NCBI RefSeq assembly: GCF_000003605.2
Contig: NW_003110191.1
Coordinates: 1 to 20,925, forward strand
Length of the DNA stretch: 20,925 nt
From: Saccoglossus kowalevskii
Lineage: Eukaryota > Hemichordata > Enteropneusta > Harrimaniidae
Direction: 5' to 3'
Shown here: positions 1-11,049 of the stretch, piece by piece
Layout of the letters: every line of letters begins with the position of its first letter
How positions within the stretch are numbered: position 1 is the first letter of the stretch
The notes under the pieces: generated by a model
Told to the model about the DNA's origin: nothing
The model's database searches: none
The model's input: only the letters and a program-made list of their open reading frames with translations
Program-made: the position numbers and the translations under genes

Positions 1-604
1 ACAGCAATAGTGTGGTTGTGTGAGATTGGCATAGACACAGCAATAGTGTGGTTGTGTGAGATTGGCATAGATACAGCAATAGTGTGGTTGTGTGAGATTG
101 GCATAGACACAGCAATAGTGTGGTTGTGTGAGATTGGCATAGACACAGCAATAGTGTGGTTGTGTGAGATTGGCATAGACACAGCAATAGTGTGGTTGTG
201 TGAGATTGGCATAGACACAGCAATAGTGTGGTTGTGTGAGATTTGCATAGACACAACAATAGTGTGGTTGTGTGAGATTGGCATAGACACAGCAATAGTG
301 TGGTTGTGTGAGATTGGCATAGACACAGCAATAGTGTGGTTGTGTGAGATTGACATAGACACAGCAATAGTGTGGTTGTGTGAGATTGGCATAGACACAG
401 CAATAGTGTGGTTGTGTGAGATTGGCATAGACACAGCAATAGTGTGGTTGTGTGAGATTGGCATAGACACAGCAATAGTGTGGTTGTGTGAGATTGGCAT
501 AGACACAGCAATAGTGTGGTTGTGTGAGATTGGCATAGACACAGCAATAGTGTGGTTGTGTGAGATTGGCATAGACACAGCAATAGTGTGGTTGTGTGAG
601 ATTG
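1..604. repeat. Multi-unit segment duplicated at 7219-7822 (copy 1)
   Basis: The segment carries a gatacagc variant at 72, a gatttgcat unit with acaaca at 241-260 and an attgac unit at 353. The same three markers recur at the same spacing at 7290, 7459-7478 and 7571. The offset is 7218 bp, which is 201 units after correcting for the -18 bp of indels in between. By eye the copies agree until position 605, where this copy has attgac and the other has attggc. The left end of the shared segment may lie outside the window. Confidence 0.85.
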
Positions 605-985
605 ACATAGACACAGCAATAGTGTGGTTGTGTGAGATTGGCATAGACACAGCAATAGTGTGATTGTGTGAGATTGGCATAGACACAACAATAGTGTTGT
701 TGGGTGAGATTGGCATAGACACAACAATAGTGTGGTTGTGTGAGATTGACATAGACACAACAATAGTGTGGTTGTGTGAGATTGGCATAGACACAGCAAT
801 AGTGTGGTTGTGTGAGATTGACATAGACACAGCAATAGTGTGGTTGTGTGAGATTGGCATAGACACAGCAATAGTGTGGTTGTGTGAGATTGGCATAGAC
901 ACAGCAATAGTGTGGTTGTGTGAGATTGGCATAGACACAGTAATAGTGTGGTTGTGTGAGATTGGCATAGACACAGCAATAGTGT

Positions 986-1050
986 GGTTGGGTGAGATTG
1001 GCATAGACACAGCAATAGTGTGATTGTGTGAGATTGACATACACACAACA
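986..1050. repeat. Marker block a: gggtgag unit, then tgtgattg, then catacacac
   Basis: Two adjacent variant units form a recognisable haplotype. In the first, ggttgtgtg becomes ggttgggtg. The second begins tgtgattg and carries attgacatacacacaacaa. The same haplotype appears near 1419, 3003, 5291 and 14065. The spacings from copy to copy are 12, 44, 64 and 244 units after indel correction. This copy is preceded by a cagtaatag unit near 940, as are the copies at 3003 and 5291, so these three look more closely related. Confidence 0.9.
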
Positions 1051-1350
1051 ATAGTGTGGTTGTGTGAGATTGGCATAGACACAGCAATAGTGTGGTTGTG
1101 TGAGATTGGCATAGACACAGCAATAGTGTGGTTGTGTGAGATTGGCATAGACACAGCAATAGTGTGGTTGTGTGAGATTGACATAGACACAGCAATAGTG
1201 TGGTTGTGTGAGATTGACATAGACACAGCAATAGTGTGGTTGTGTGAGATTGGCATAGACACAGCAATAGTGTGGTTGTGTGAGATTGGCATAGACACAA
1301 CAATAGTGTGGTTGTGTGAGATTGGCATAGACACAGCAATAGTGTGGTTG

Positions 1351-1356
1351 TTTTGA
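1351..1356. other. +1 bp indel (gttgttttgag)
   Basis: The normal gttgtgtgag reads gttgttttgag here: one extra base plus a G to T change. The array phase moves by +1 from this point. It is the only such sequence in the window. It also marks the left edge of the 302-bp segment shared with 14001-14302. Confidence 0.95.
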
Positions 1357-1656
1357 GATTGACATAGACACAGCAATAGTGTGGTTGTGTGAGATTGGCA
1401 TAGACACAGCAATAGTGTGGTTGGGTGAGATTGGCATAGACACAGCAATAGTGTGATTGTGTGAGATTGACATACACACAACAATAGTGTGGTTGTGTGA
1501 GATTGGCATAGACACAGCAATAGTGTGGTTGTGTGAGATTGGCATAGACACAACAATAGTGTGGTTGTGTGAGATTGACATAGACACAGCAATAGTGTGG
1601 TTGTGTGAGATTGGCATAGGCACAGCAATAGTGTGGTTGTGTGAGATTGGCATAGA
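1355..1656. repeat. 302-bp segment identical by eye to 14001-14302 (copy 1)
   Basis: The ordered markers are attgac, gggtgag, tgtgattg, catacacac, acaaca, attgac and ataggc (g at 1620). The same order and spacing occur at 14001-14302, ending with the ataggc g at 14266. The offset is 12,646 bp, or 352 units after correcting for -26 bp of intervening indels. The match stops on the left at the frameshifted unit at 1351 and on the right where the other copy has gatacagc (14303). Marker block b (gggtgag, tgtgattg, catacacac) is at 1419-1483. Confidence 0.85.
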
Positions 1657-2196
1657 CACAGCAATAGTGTGGTTGTGTGAGATTGGCATAGACACAGCAA
1701 TAGTGTGGTTGTGTGAGATTGGCATAGACACAGCAATAGTGTGGTTGTGTGAGATTGGCATAGACACAGCAATAGTGTGGTTGTGTGAGATTGGCATAGA
1801 CACAGCAATAGTGTGGTTGTGTGAGATTGGCATAGACACAGCAATAGTGTGGTTGTGTGAGATTGGCATAGACACAGCAATAGTGTGGTTGTGTGAGATT
1901 GGCATAGACACAGCAATAGTGTGGTTGTGTGAGATTGGCATAGACACAGCAATAGTGTGGTTGTGTGAGATTGGCATAGACACAGCAATAGTGTGGTTGT
2001 GTGAGATTGGCATAGACACAGCAATAGTGTGGTTGTGTGAGATTGGCATAGACACAGCAATAGTGTGGTTGTGTGAGATTGGCATAGACACAGCAATAGT
2101 GTGGTTGTGTGAGATTGGCATAGACACAGCAATAGTGTGGTTGTGTGAGATTGGCATAGACACAGCAATAGTGTGGTTGTGTGAGATTGGCATAGA
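1621..2196. repeat. Substitution-free run of consensus units
   Basis: I read 576 bp, or 16 units, with no substitution or indel between the ataggc variant at 1620 and the gatacagc variant at 2197. Except for that gatacagc and a tgtgattg at 2320, the consensus continues to the ataggc at 2412. Such a stretch suggests recent local amplification or conversion. Confidence 0.85.
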
Positions 2197-2792
2197 TACA
2201 GCAATAGTGTGGTTGTGTGAGATTGGCATAGACACAGCAATAGTGTGGTTGTGTGAGATTGGCATAGACACAGCAATAGTGTGGTTGTGTGAGATTGGCA
2301 TAGACACAGCAATAGTGTGATTGTGTGAGATTGGCATAGACACAGCAATAGTGTGGTTGTGTGAGATTGGCATAGACACAGCAATAGTGTGGTTGTGTGA
2401 GATTGGCATAGGCACAGCAATAGTGTGGTTGTGTGAGATTGGCATAGACACAGCAATAGTGTGGTTGTGTGAGATTGGCATAGACACAGCAATAGTGTGG
2501 TTGTGTGAGATTGGCATAGACACAGCAATAGTGTGGTTGTGTGAGATTGGCATAGACACAACAATAGTGTTGTTGGGTGAGATTGGCATAGACACAGCAA
2601 TAGTGTGGTTGTGTGAGATTGACATAGACACAGCAATAGTGTGGTTGTGTGAGATTGGCATAGACACAACAATAGTGTGGTTGTGTGAGATTGGCATAGA
2701 CACAGCAATAGTGTGGTTGTGTGAGATTGACATAGACACAGCAATAGTGTGGTTGTGTGAGATTGGCATAGACACAACAATAGTGTGGTTGC

Positions 2793-3159
2793 GTGAGATT
2801 GACATAGACACAGCAATAGTGTGGTTGTGTGAGATTGGCATAGACACAGCAATAGTGTGGTTGTGTGAGATTGGCATAGACACAGCAATAGTATGGTTGT
2901 GTGAGATTGGCATAGACACAGCAATAGTGTGGTTGTGTGAGATTGGCATAGACACAGTAATAGTGTGGTTGTGTGAGATTGGCATAGACACAGCAATAGT
3001 GTGGTTGGGTGAGATTGGCATAGACACAGCAATAGTGTGATTGTGTGAGATTGGCATAGACAGCAATAGTGTGATTGTGTGAGATTGACATACACACAAC
3101 AATAGTGTGGTTGTGTGAGATTGGCATAGACACAGCAATAGTGTGGTTGTGTGAGATTG
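2793..3159. repeat. 367-bp segment duplicated 64 units away at 5081-5447 (copy 1)
   Basis: The shared markers in order are attgac, gtatggttg (2893), cagtaatag (2958), gggtgag (3009), tgtgattg, a 2-bp deletion (gacagcaatag near 3057), a second tgtgattg and catacacac. All recur at an offset of 2288 bp, which is exactly 64 units once the -16 bp of indels is restored. The match is bounded on the left by ttgcgtgag (2792) and on the right by the attgac variant at 5448 in the other copy. Marker block c is at 3003-3100 and has one extra deleted unit inside it. Confidence 0.88.
3057..3062. other. -2 bp indel (gacacagc to gacagc)
   Basis: The unit reads catagacagcaatag instead of catagacacagcaatag, so one ac of the acac dinucleotide pair is missing. 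The same change occurs near 5345, 6354, 9735, 11605 and 12611. The copy at 5345 is explained by duplication of the surrounding segment. Confidence 0.95.
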
Positions 3160-4355
3160 GCATAGACACAGCAATAGTGTGGTTGTGTGAGATTGGCATA
3201 GACACAGCAATAGTGTGGTTGTGTGAGATTGGCATAAACACAGCAATAGTGTGGTTGTGTGAGATTGGCATAGACACAGCAATAGTGTGGTTGTGTGAGA
3301 TTGGCATAGACACAGCAATAGTGTGGTTGTGTGAGATTGGCATAGACACAGCAATAGTGTGGTTGTGTGAGATTGGCATAGACACAGCAATAGTGTGGTT
3401 GTGTGAGATTGGCATAGACACAGCAATAGTGTGGTTGTGTGAGATTGGCATAGACACAGCAATAGTGTGGTTGTGTGAGATTGGCATAGACACAGCAATA
3501 GTGTGGTTGTGTGAGATTGGCATAGACACAGCAATAGTGTGGTTGTGTGAGATTGGCATAGACACAGCAATAGTGTGGTTGGGTGAGATTGGCATAGACA
3601 CAGCAATAGTGTGGTTGTGTGAGATTGACATAGACACAGCAATAGTGTGGTTGTGTGAGATTGGCATAGACACAACAATAGTGTGGTTGTGTGAGATTGA
3701 CATAGACACAGCAATAGTGTGGTTGTGTGAGATTGGCATAGACACAGCAATAGTGTGGTTGTGTGAGATTGGCATAGACACAGCAATAGTGTGGTTGTGT
3801 GAGATTGGCATAGACACAGCAATAGTGTGGTTGTGTGAGATTGGCATAGACACAGCAATAGTGTGGTTGTGTGAGATTGGCATAGACACAGCAATAGTGT
3901 GGTTGTGTGAGATTGGCATAGACACAGCAATAGTGTGGTTGTGTGAGATTGGCATAGACACAGCAATAGTGTGGTTATGTGAGATTGACATAGACACAGC
4001 AATAGTGCGATTGTGTGAGATTGGCATAGACACAGCAATAGTGTGGTTGTGTGAGATTGGCATAGACACAGCAATAGTGTGGTTGTGTGAGATTGGCATA
4101 GACACAGCAATAGTGTGGTTGTGTGAGATTGGCATAGACACAGCAATAGTGTGGTTGTGTGAGATTGGCATAGACACAGCAATAGTGTGGTTGTGTGAGA
4201 TTGGCATAGACACAGCAATAGTGTGGTTGTGTGAGATTGGCATAGACACAACAATAGTGTGGTTGTGTGAGATTGGCATAGACACAGCAATAGTGTGGTT
4301 GTGTGAGATTGGCATAGACACAGCAATAGTGTGGTTGTGTGAGATTGGCATAGAC

Positions 4356-4361
4356 ACAATA
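4356..4361. other. -3 bp indel (gacacaatag)
   Basis: The unit reads catagacacaatagtg. Three bases (gca) of gacacagcaatag are missing. The change keeps the 12-codon frame but shortens the unit to 33 bp. It is seen only once. Confidence 0.95.
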
Positions 4362-4660
4362 GTGTGATTGTGTGAGATTGGCATAGACACAGCAATAGTG
4401 TGGTTGTGTGAGATTGGCATAGACACAACAATAGTGTGGTTGTGTGAGATTGGCATAGACACAACAATAGTGTGATTGTGTGAGATTGGCATAGACACAG
4501 CAATAGTGTGGTTGTGTGAGATTGGCATAGACACAACAATAGTGTGATTGTGTGAGATTGGCATAGACACAGCAATAGTGTGGTTGTGTGAGATTGGCAT
4601 AGACACAACAATAGTGTGGTTGTGTAAGATTGGCATAGACACAACAATAGTGTGATTGTG
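4362..4660. repeat. Cluster of tgtgattg and acaaca variant units
   Basis: Variants alternate tightly here: tgtgattg near 4366, 4474, 4546 and 4654, with acaaca in most of the units before them. The order resembles nested copies of a 2-4 unit block, each starting with tgtgattg and ending with acaaca. A similar cluster lies at 14711-14897. Confidence 0.8.
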
Positions 4661-4751
4661 TGAGATTGGCATAGACACAGCAATAGTGTGGTTGTGTGAG
4701 ATTGGCATAGACACAGCAATAGTGTGGTTGTGTGAGATTGGCATAGACACA
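4609..4751. repeat. 143-bp segment shared with 14847-14989 (copy 1)
   Basis: A unit with tgtgtaagatt and acaaca is followed by a tgtgattg unit and consensus units. The match to 14847-14989 is exact by eye. The offset is 10,238 bp, or 285 units after correcting for -22 bp of indels. The gtgtaag variant is otherwise seen only near 9252. Confidence 0.82.
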
Positions 4752-5012
4752 GCAATAGTGTGGTTGTGTGAGATTGGCATAGACACAACAATAGTGTGGT
4801 TGTGTGAGATTGGCATAGACACAGCAATAGTGTGGTTGTGTGAGATTGACATAGACACAGCAATAGTGTGGTTGTGTGAGATTGGCATAGACACAGCAAT
4901 AGTGTGGTTGTGTGAGATTGACATAGACACAACAATAGTGTGGTTGTGTGAGATTGGCATAGACACAGCAATAGTGTGGTTGTGTGAGATTGACATAGAC
5001 ACAGCAATAGTG

Positions 5013-5060
5013 TGGTTGACATAGACACAACAATAGTGTGGTTGTGTGAGATGACATAGA
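5013..5060. other. Damaged junction: -10 bp and -1 bp deletions in adjacent units
   Basis: Near 5018 the array reads gtgtggttgacatagac: ten bases (tgtgagattg) are missing between two copies of ttg. One unit later, near 5051, gagattgacatag reads gagatgacatag, one t short. Both units also carry acaaca. This is the most disrupted spot in the window. It lies about 30 bp left of the start of the 5081-5447 duplicate, so it may mark a rearrangement breakpoint. Confidence 0.9.
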
Positions 5061-5080
5061 CACAACAATAGTGTGGTTGT

Positions 5081-5447
5081 GTGAGATTGACATAGACACA
5101 GCAATAGTGTGGTTGTGTGAGATTGGCATAGACACAGCAATAGTGTGGTTGTGTGAGATTGGCATAGACACAGCAATAGTATGGTTGTGTGAGATTGGCA
5201 TAGACACAGCAATAGTGTGGTTGTGTGAGATTGGCATAGACACAGTAATAGTGTGGTTGTGTGAGATTGGCATAGACACAGCAATAGTGTGGTTGGGTGA
5301 GATTGGCATAGACACAGCAATAGTGTGATTGTGTGAGATTGGCATAGACAGCAATAGTGTGATTGTGTGAGATTGACATACACACAACAATAGTGTGGTT
5401 GTGTGAGATTGGCATAGACACAGCAATAGTGTGGTTGTGTGAGATTG
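5081..5447. repeat. 367-bp segment duplicated from or to 2793-3159 (copy 2)
   Basis: This copy carries the same ordered markers as 2793-3159: attgac, gtatgg (5181), cagtaatag (5246), gggtgag (5297), tgtgattg, the 2-bp deletion near 5345, tgtgattg and catacacac. Marker block d is at 5291-5390. It is 64 units from copy 1 and starts just right of the damaged junction at 5013-5060. Confidence 0.88.
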
Positions 5448-6350
5448 ACATAGACACAACAATAGTGTGGTTGTGTGAGATTGGCATAGACACAGCAATA
5501 GTGTGGTTGTGTGAGATTGGCATAGGCACAGCAATAGTGTGGTTGTGTGAGATTGGCATAGACACAGCAATAGTGTGGTTGTGTGAGATTGGCATAGACA
5601 CAGCAATAGTGTGGTTGTGTGAGATTGGCATAGACACAGCAATAGTGTGGTTGTGTGAGATTGACATAGACACAGCAATAGTGTGGTTGTGTGAGATTGG
5701 CATAGACACAGCAATAGTGTGGTTGTGTGAGATTGGCATAGACACAGCAATAGTGTGGTTGTGTGAGATTGGCATAGACACAGCAATAGTGTGGTTGTGT
5801 GAGATTGGCATAGACACAGCAATAGTGTGGTTGTGTGAGATTGGCATAGACACAGCAATAGTGTGGTTGTGTGAGATTGGCATAGACACAGCAATAGTAT
5901 GGTTGTGTGAGATTGGCATAGACACAGCAATAGTGTGGTTGTGTGAGATTGGCATAGACACAGCAATAGTGTGGTTGTGTGAGATTGGCATAGACACAGC
6001 AATAGTGTGGTTATGTGAGATTGGCATAGGCACAGCAATAGTGTGATTGTGTGAGATTGGCATAGACACAGCAATAGTGTGGTTGTGTGAGATTGGCATA
6101 GACACAACAATAGTGTGGTTGTGTGAGATTGGCATAGACACAGCAATAGTGTGGTTGTGTGAGATTGGCATAGACACAGCAATAGTGTGGTTGCGTGAGA
6201 TTGGCATAGACACAGCAATAGTGTGGTTGCGTGAGATTGGCATAGACACAGCAATAGTGTGGTTGTGTGAGATTGGCATAGACACAGCAATAGTGTGGTT
6301 GTGTGAGATTGGCATAGACACAGCAATAGTGTGGTTGTGTGAGATTGGCA

Positions 6351-6358
6351 TAGACAGC
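6351..6358. other. -2 bp indel (gacagcaatag)
   Basis: One ac of acac is missing, as at 3057. The next unit carries ataggc, and the flanking units do not match the segments around 3057 or 5345. This may therefore be an independent event. Confidence 0.95.
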
Positions 6359-6627
6359 AATAGTGTGGTTGTGTGAGATTGGCATAGGCACAGCAATAGT
6401 GTGGTTGTGTGAGATTGGCATAGACACAGCAATAGTGTGGTTGTGTGAGATTGGCATAGACACAGCAATAGTGTGGTTGTGTGAGATTGGCATAGACACA
6501 GCAATAGTGTGGTTGTGTGAGATTGGCATAGACACAGCAATAGTGTGGTTATGTGAGATTGGCATAGACACAGCAATATTGTGGTTGTGTGAGATTGGCA
6601 TAGACACAGCAATAGTGTGGTTGTGTG

Positions 6628-6634
6628 AGATTTG
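6628..6634. other. +1 bp indel (gagatttggc)
   Basis: The normal gagattggc reads gagatttggc. One t is added to the tt run and shifts the array phase by +1. It is seen only once. Confidence 0.95.
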
Positions 6635-6779
6635 GCATAGACACAGCAATAGTGTGGTTGTGTGAGATTGGCATAGACACAGCAATAGTGTGGTTGTGTG
6701 AGATTGGCATAGACACAGCAATAGTGTGGTTGTGTGAGATTGGCATAGACACAGCAATAGTGTGGTTGTGTGAGATTGG

Positions 6780-7069
6780 CATAGACACAGCAATAGTGTG
6801 GTTGTGTGAGATTGACATAGACACAGCAATAGTGTGGTTGTGTGAGATTGGCATAGACACAGCAATAGTGTGGTTGTGTGAGATTGGCATAGACACAGCA
6901 ATAGTGTGGTTGTGTGAGATTGACATAGACACAGCAATAGTGTGGTTGTGTGAGATTGGCATAGGCACAGCAATAGTGTGATTACGTGAGATTGGCATAG
7001 ACACAGCAATAGTGTGGTTGTGTGAGATTGGCATAGACACAGCAATAGTGTGGTTGTGTGAGATCGGCA
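6780..7069. repeat. Segment shared with 12642-12931 (copy 1)
   Basis: The shared markers are attgac (6815), attgac, ataggc, the double variant gattacgtgag (6981) and gagatcggc (7065). All recur at an offset of 5862 bp, or 163 units after correcting for -6 bp. The copies differ by one base: 12.89 kb has lost a t in gagattggc. They diverge after 7069, where this copy has the rare ataagcac. That last unit also matches the unit at 12061-12080, which carries both gatcggc and ataagcac. Confidence 0.82.
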
Positions 7070-7218
7070 TAAGCACAGCAATAGTGTGGTTGTGTGAGAT
7101 TGGCATAGACACAACAATAGTGTGGTTGTGTGAGATTGGCATAGACACAGCAATAGTGTGGTTGTGTGAGATTGGCATAGACACAGCAATAGTGTGGTTG
7201 TGTGAGATTGGCATAGAC

Positions 7219-7822
7219 ACAGCAATAGTGTGGTTGTGTGAGATTGGCATAGACACAGCAATAGTGTGGTTGTGTGAGATTGGCATAGATACAGCAATAG
7301 TGTGGTTGTGTGAGATTGGCATAGACACAGCAATAGTGTGGTTGTGTGAGATTGGCATAGACACAGCAATAGTGTGGTTGTGTGAGATTGGCATAGACAC
7401 AGCAATAGTGTGGTTGTGTGAGATTGGCATAGACACAGCAATAGTGTGGTTGTGTGAGATTTGCATAGACACAACAATAGTGTGGTTGTGTGAGATTGGC
7501 ATAGACACAGCAATAGTGTGGTTGTGTGAGATTGGCATAGACACAGCAATAGTGTGGTTGTGTGAGATTGACATAGACACAGCAATAGTGTGGTTGTGTG
7601 AGATTGGCATAGACACAGCAATAGTGTGGTTGTGTGAGATTGGCATAGACACAGCAATAGTGTGGTTGTGTGAGATTGGCATAGACACAGCAATAGTGTG
7701 GTTGTGTGAGATTGGCATAGACACAGCAATAGTGTGGTTGTGTGAGATTGGCATAGACACAGCAATAGTGTGGTTGTGTGAGATTGGCATAGACACAGCA
7801 ATAGTGTGGTTGTGTGAGATTG
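7219..7822. repeat. Multi-unit segment duplicated from or to 1-604 (copy 2)
   Basis: This copy has gatacagc at 7290, gatttgcat with acaaca at 7459-7478 and attgac at 7571, at the same spacing as at 72, 241 and 353. The gatttgcat unit occurs only in these two places in the window, which makes the relationship secure. Confidence 0.85.
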
Positions 7823-8190
7823 GCATAGACACAGCAATAGTGTGGTTGTGTGAGATTGGCATAGACACAGCAATAGTGTGGTTGTGTGAGATTGGCATAG
7901 ACACAGCAATAGTGTGGTTGTGTGAGATTGGCATAGACACAGCAATAGTGTGGTTGTGTGAGATTGGCATAGACACAGCAATAGTGTGGTTGTGTGAGAT
8001 TGGCATAGACACAGCAATAGTGTGGTTGTGTGAGATTGGCATAGACACAGCAATAGTGTGGTTGTGTGAGATTGGCATAGACACAGCAATAGTGTGGTTG
8101 TGTGAGATTGGCATAGACACAGCAATAGTGTGGTTGTGTGAGATTGGCATAGACACAGCAATAGTGTGGTTGTGTGAGATTGGCATAGAC
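7572..8190. repeat. Longest substitution-free run of consensus units
   Basis: I read 619 bp, a little over 17 units, with no variant between attgac at 7571 and gacgcag at 8191. After 8191, four more consensus units follow before gagaatggc near 8360. This is the most homogeneous part of the window. Confidence 0.85.
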
Positions 8191-8397
8191 GCAGCAATAG
8201 TGTGGTTGTGTGAGATTGGCATAGACACAGCAATAGTGTGGTTGTGTGAGATTGGCATAGACACAGCAATAGTGTGGTTGTGTGAGATTGGCATAGACAC
8301 AGCAATAGTGTGGTTGTGTGAGATTGGCATAGACACAGCAATAGTGTGGTTGTGTGAGAATGGCATAGACACAGCAATAGTGTGGTTGTGTGAGATT

Positions 8398-8610
8398 GAC
8401 ATAGACACAACAATAGTGTGGTTGTGTGAGATTGACATAGACACAGCAATAGTGTGGTTGTGTGAGATTGACATAGACACAGCAATAGTATGGTTGTGTG
8501 AGATTGACATAGACACAACAATAGTGTGGTTGTGTGAGATTGACATAGACACAACAATAGTGTGGTTGTGTGAGATTGACATAGACACAGCAATAGTGTG
8601 GTTGTGTGAG
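8398..8610. repeat. Block of consecutive attgac units
   Basis: Six units in a row carry the attgac variant, three of them with acaaca as well, and one junction reads gtatggttg. Runs of the same variant in neighbouring units point to local tandem duplication of one variant unit. Confidence 0.85.
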
Positions 8611-8743
8611 ATTGGCATAGACACAGCAATAGTGTGGTTGTGTGAGATTGGCATAGACACAGCAATAGTGTGGTTGTGTGAGATTGGCATAGACACAGCA
8701 ATAGTGTGGTTGTGTGAGATTGGCATAGGCACAGCAATAGTGT

Positions 8744-9067
8744 GATTGTGTGAGATTGGCATAGACACAGCAATAGTGTGGTTGTGTGAGATTGGCATAG
8801 ACACAGCAATAGTGTGGTTGTGTGAGATTGGCATAAACACAGCAATAGTGTGATTGTGTGAGATTGGCATAGACACAGCAATAGTGTGATTGTGTGAGAT
8901 TGACATAGACACAGCAATAGTGTGGTTGTGTGAGATTGGCATAGGCACAGCAATAGTGTGGTTGTGTGAGATTGACATAGACACAGCAATAGTGTGGTTG
9001 TGTGAGATTGGCATAGACACAGCAATAGTGTGGTTGTGTGAGATTGGCATAGACACAGCAATAGTGT
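8744..9067. repeat. Nine-unit segment duplicated 64 units away at 11046-11369 (copy 1)
   Basis: The order is tgtgattg (8745), consensus, ataaacac (near 8834), tgtgattg, tgtgattg with attgac, ataggc, attgac, then two consensus units. It is identical by eye at an offset of 2302 bp, which is 64 units with the -2 bp at 9735 restored. The ataaacac with tgtgattg combination is distinctive. The copies diverge at the right edge, where only this copy has another tgtgattg. Confidence 0.87.
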
Positions 9068-9732
9068 GATTGTGTGAGATTGGCATAGACACAGCAATAG
9101 TGTGGTTGTGTGAGATTGACATAGACACAGCAATAGTGTGGTTGTGTGAGATTGGCATAGACACAACAATAGTGTGGTTGTGTGAGATTGGCATAGACAC
9201 AGCAATAGTGTGGTTGTGTGAGATTGACATAGACACAGCAATAGTGTGGTTGTGTAAGATTGGCATAGGCACAGCAATAGTGTGGTTGTGTGAGATTGAC
9301 ATAGACACAGCAATAGTGTGGTTGTGTGAGATTGGCATAGACACAGCAATAGTGTGGTTGTGTGAGATTGGCATAGACACAGCAATAGTGTGATTGTGTG
9401 AGATTGACATAGACACAGCAATAGTGTGGTTGTGTGAGATTGGCATAGGCACAGCAATAGTGTGGTTGTGTGAGATTGACATAGACACAGCAATAGTGTG
9501 GTTGTGTGAGATTGGCATAGGCACAGCAATAGTGTGGTTGTGTGAGATTGGCATAGGCACAGCAATAGTGTGGTTGTGTGAGATTGGCATAGACACAGCA
9601 ATAGTGTGGTTGTGTGAGATTGGCATAGGCACAGCAATAGTGTGGTTGTGTGAGATTGGCATAGGCACAGCAATAGTGTGGTTGTGTGAGATTGGCATAG
9701 ACACAGCAATAGTGTGGTTGTGTGAGATTGAC

Positions 9733-9740
9733 ATAGACAG
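9733..9740. other. -2 bp indel in an attgac unit
   Basis: The sequence reads attgacatagacagcaatag, with one ac missing. The same change in the same attgac background occurs near 11605, 52 units away. The two may share an origin. Confidence 0.95.
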
Positions 9741-10167
9741 CAATAGTGTGGTTGTGTGAGATTGGCATAGGCACAGCAATAGTGTGGTTGTGTGAGATTG
9801 ACATAGACACAGCAATAGTGTGGTTGTGTGAGATTGGCATAGGCACAGCAATAGTGTGGTTGTGTGAGATTGACATAGACACAGCAATAGTGTGGTTGTG
9901 TGAGATTGGCATAGACACAACAATAGTGTGGTTGCGTGAGATTGGCATAGACACAGCAATAGTGTGGTTGTGTGAGATTGGCATAGACACAGCAATAGTG
10001 TGGTTGTGTGAGATTGGCATAGACACAGCAATAGTATGGTTGTGTGAGATTGGCATAGACACAGCAATAGTGTGGTTGTGTGAGATTGGCATAGACACAG
10101 CAATAGTGTGGTTGTGTGAGATTGGCATAGACACAGCAATAGTGTGGTTGTGTGAGATTGGCATAGG

Positions 10168-10545
10168 CACAGCAATAGTGTGGTTGTGTGAGATTGGCAT
10201 AGACACAGCAATAGTGTGGTTGTGTGAGATTGGCATAGACACAGCAATAGTGTGGTTGTGTGAGATTGGCATAGGCACAGCAATAGTGTGGTTGTGTGAG
10301 ATTGGCATAGACACAGCAATAGTGTGGTTGTGTGAGATTGGCATAGATACAGCAATAGTGTGGTTGTGTGAGATTGGCATAGATACAGCAATAGTATGGT
10401 TGTGTGAGATTGGCATAGACACAGCAATAGTGTGGTTGTGTGAGATTGACATAGACACAGCAATAGTGTGGTTGTGTGAGATTGGCATAGACACAGCAAT
10501 AGTGTGGTTGTGTGAGATTGGCATAGACACAGCAATAGTGTGATT
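10168..10545. repeat. 14-unit offset duplication with 10672-11049 (copy 1)
   Basis: The order is ataggc (10275), consensus, two gatacagc units, gtatggttg (near 10395), then four units to tgtgattg at 10543. The same order appears 504 bp (14 units) further on, with ataggc at 10779 and tgtgattg at 11047. I see one internal difference: attgac at 10449 in this copy. Confidence 0.85.
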
Positions 10546-10671
10546 GTGTGAGATTGGCATAGACACAGCAATAGTGTGGTTGTGTGAGATTGGCATAGAC
10601 ACAGCAATAGTGTGGTTGTGTGAGATTGGCATAGGCACAGCAATAGTGTGGTTGTGTGAGATTGGCATAGA

Positions 10672-11049
10672 CACAGCAATAGTGTGGTTGTGTGAGATTG
10701 GCATAGACACAGCAATAGTGTGGTTGTGTGAGATTGGCATAGACACAGCAATAGTGTGGTTGTGTGAGATTGGCATAGGCACAGCAATAGTGTGGTTGTG
10801 TGAGATTGGCATAGACACAGCAATAGTGTGGTTGTGTGAGATTGGCATAGATACAGCAATAGTGTGGTTGTGTGAGATTGGCATAGATACAGCAATAGTA
10901 TGGTTGTGTGAGATTGGCATAGACACAGCAATAGTGTGGTTGTGTGAGATTGGCATAGACACAGCAATAGTGTGGTTGTGTGAGATTGGCATAGACACAG
11001 CAATAGTGTGGTTGTGTGAGATTGGCATAGACACAGCAATAGTGTGATT
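10672..11049. repeat. 14-unit offset duplication with 10168-10545 (copy 2)
   Basis: This copy carries ataggc, consensus, two gatacagc units, gtatggttg and, four units later, tgtgattg at 11047. It abuts the nine-unit segment starting at 11046, so two separate duplication histories meet here. Confidence 0.85.

Noticed and set aside
1-36. Hairpin within the unit between caat (positions 5-8) and attg (positions 25-28)
   Set aside because: A four-base stem with a loop of about 16 bases is expected by chance and has no supporting compensatory changes among variants.
10-4367. Plus-strand open frames encoding a 12-residue repeat (WLCEIGIDTAIV), here and along the whole window
   Set aside because: About 39 units carry an in-frame TGA (tgtgattg) and fourteen indels shift the frame. 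Most starts would be TTG or GTG inside a repeat unit. No selection to keep the frame is visible.
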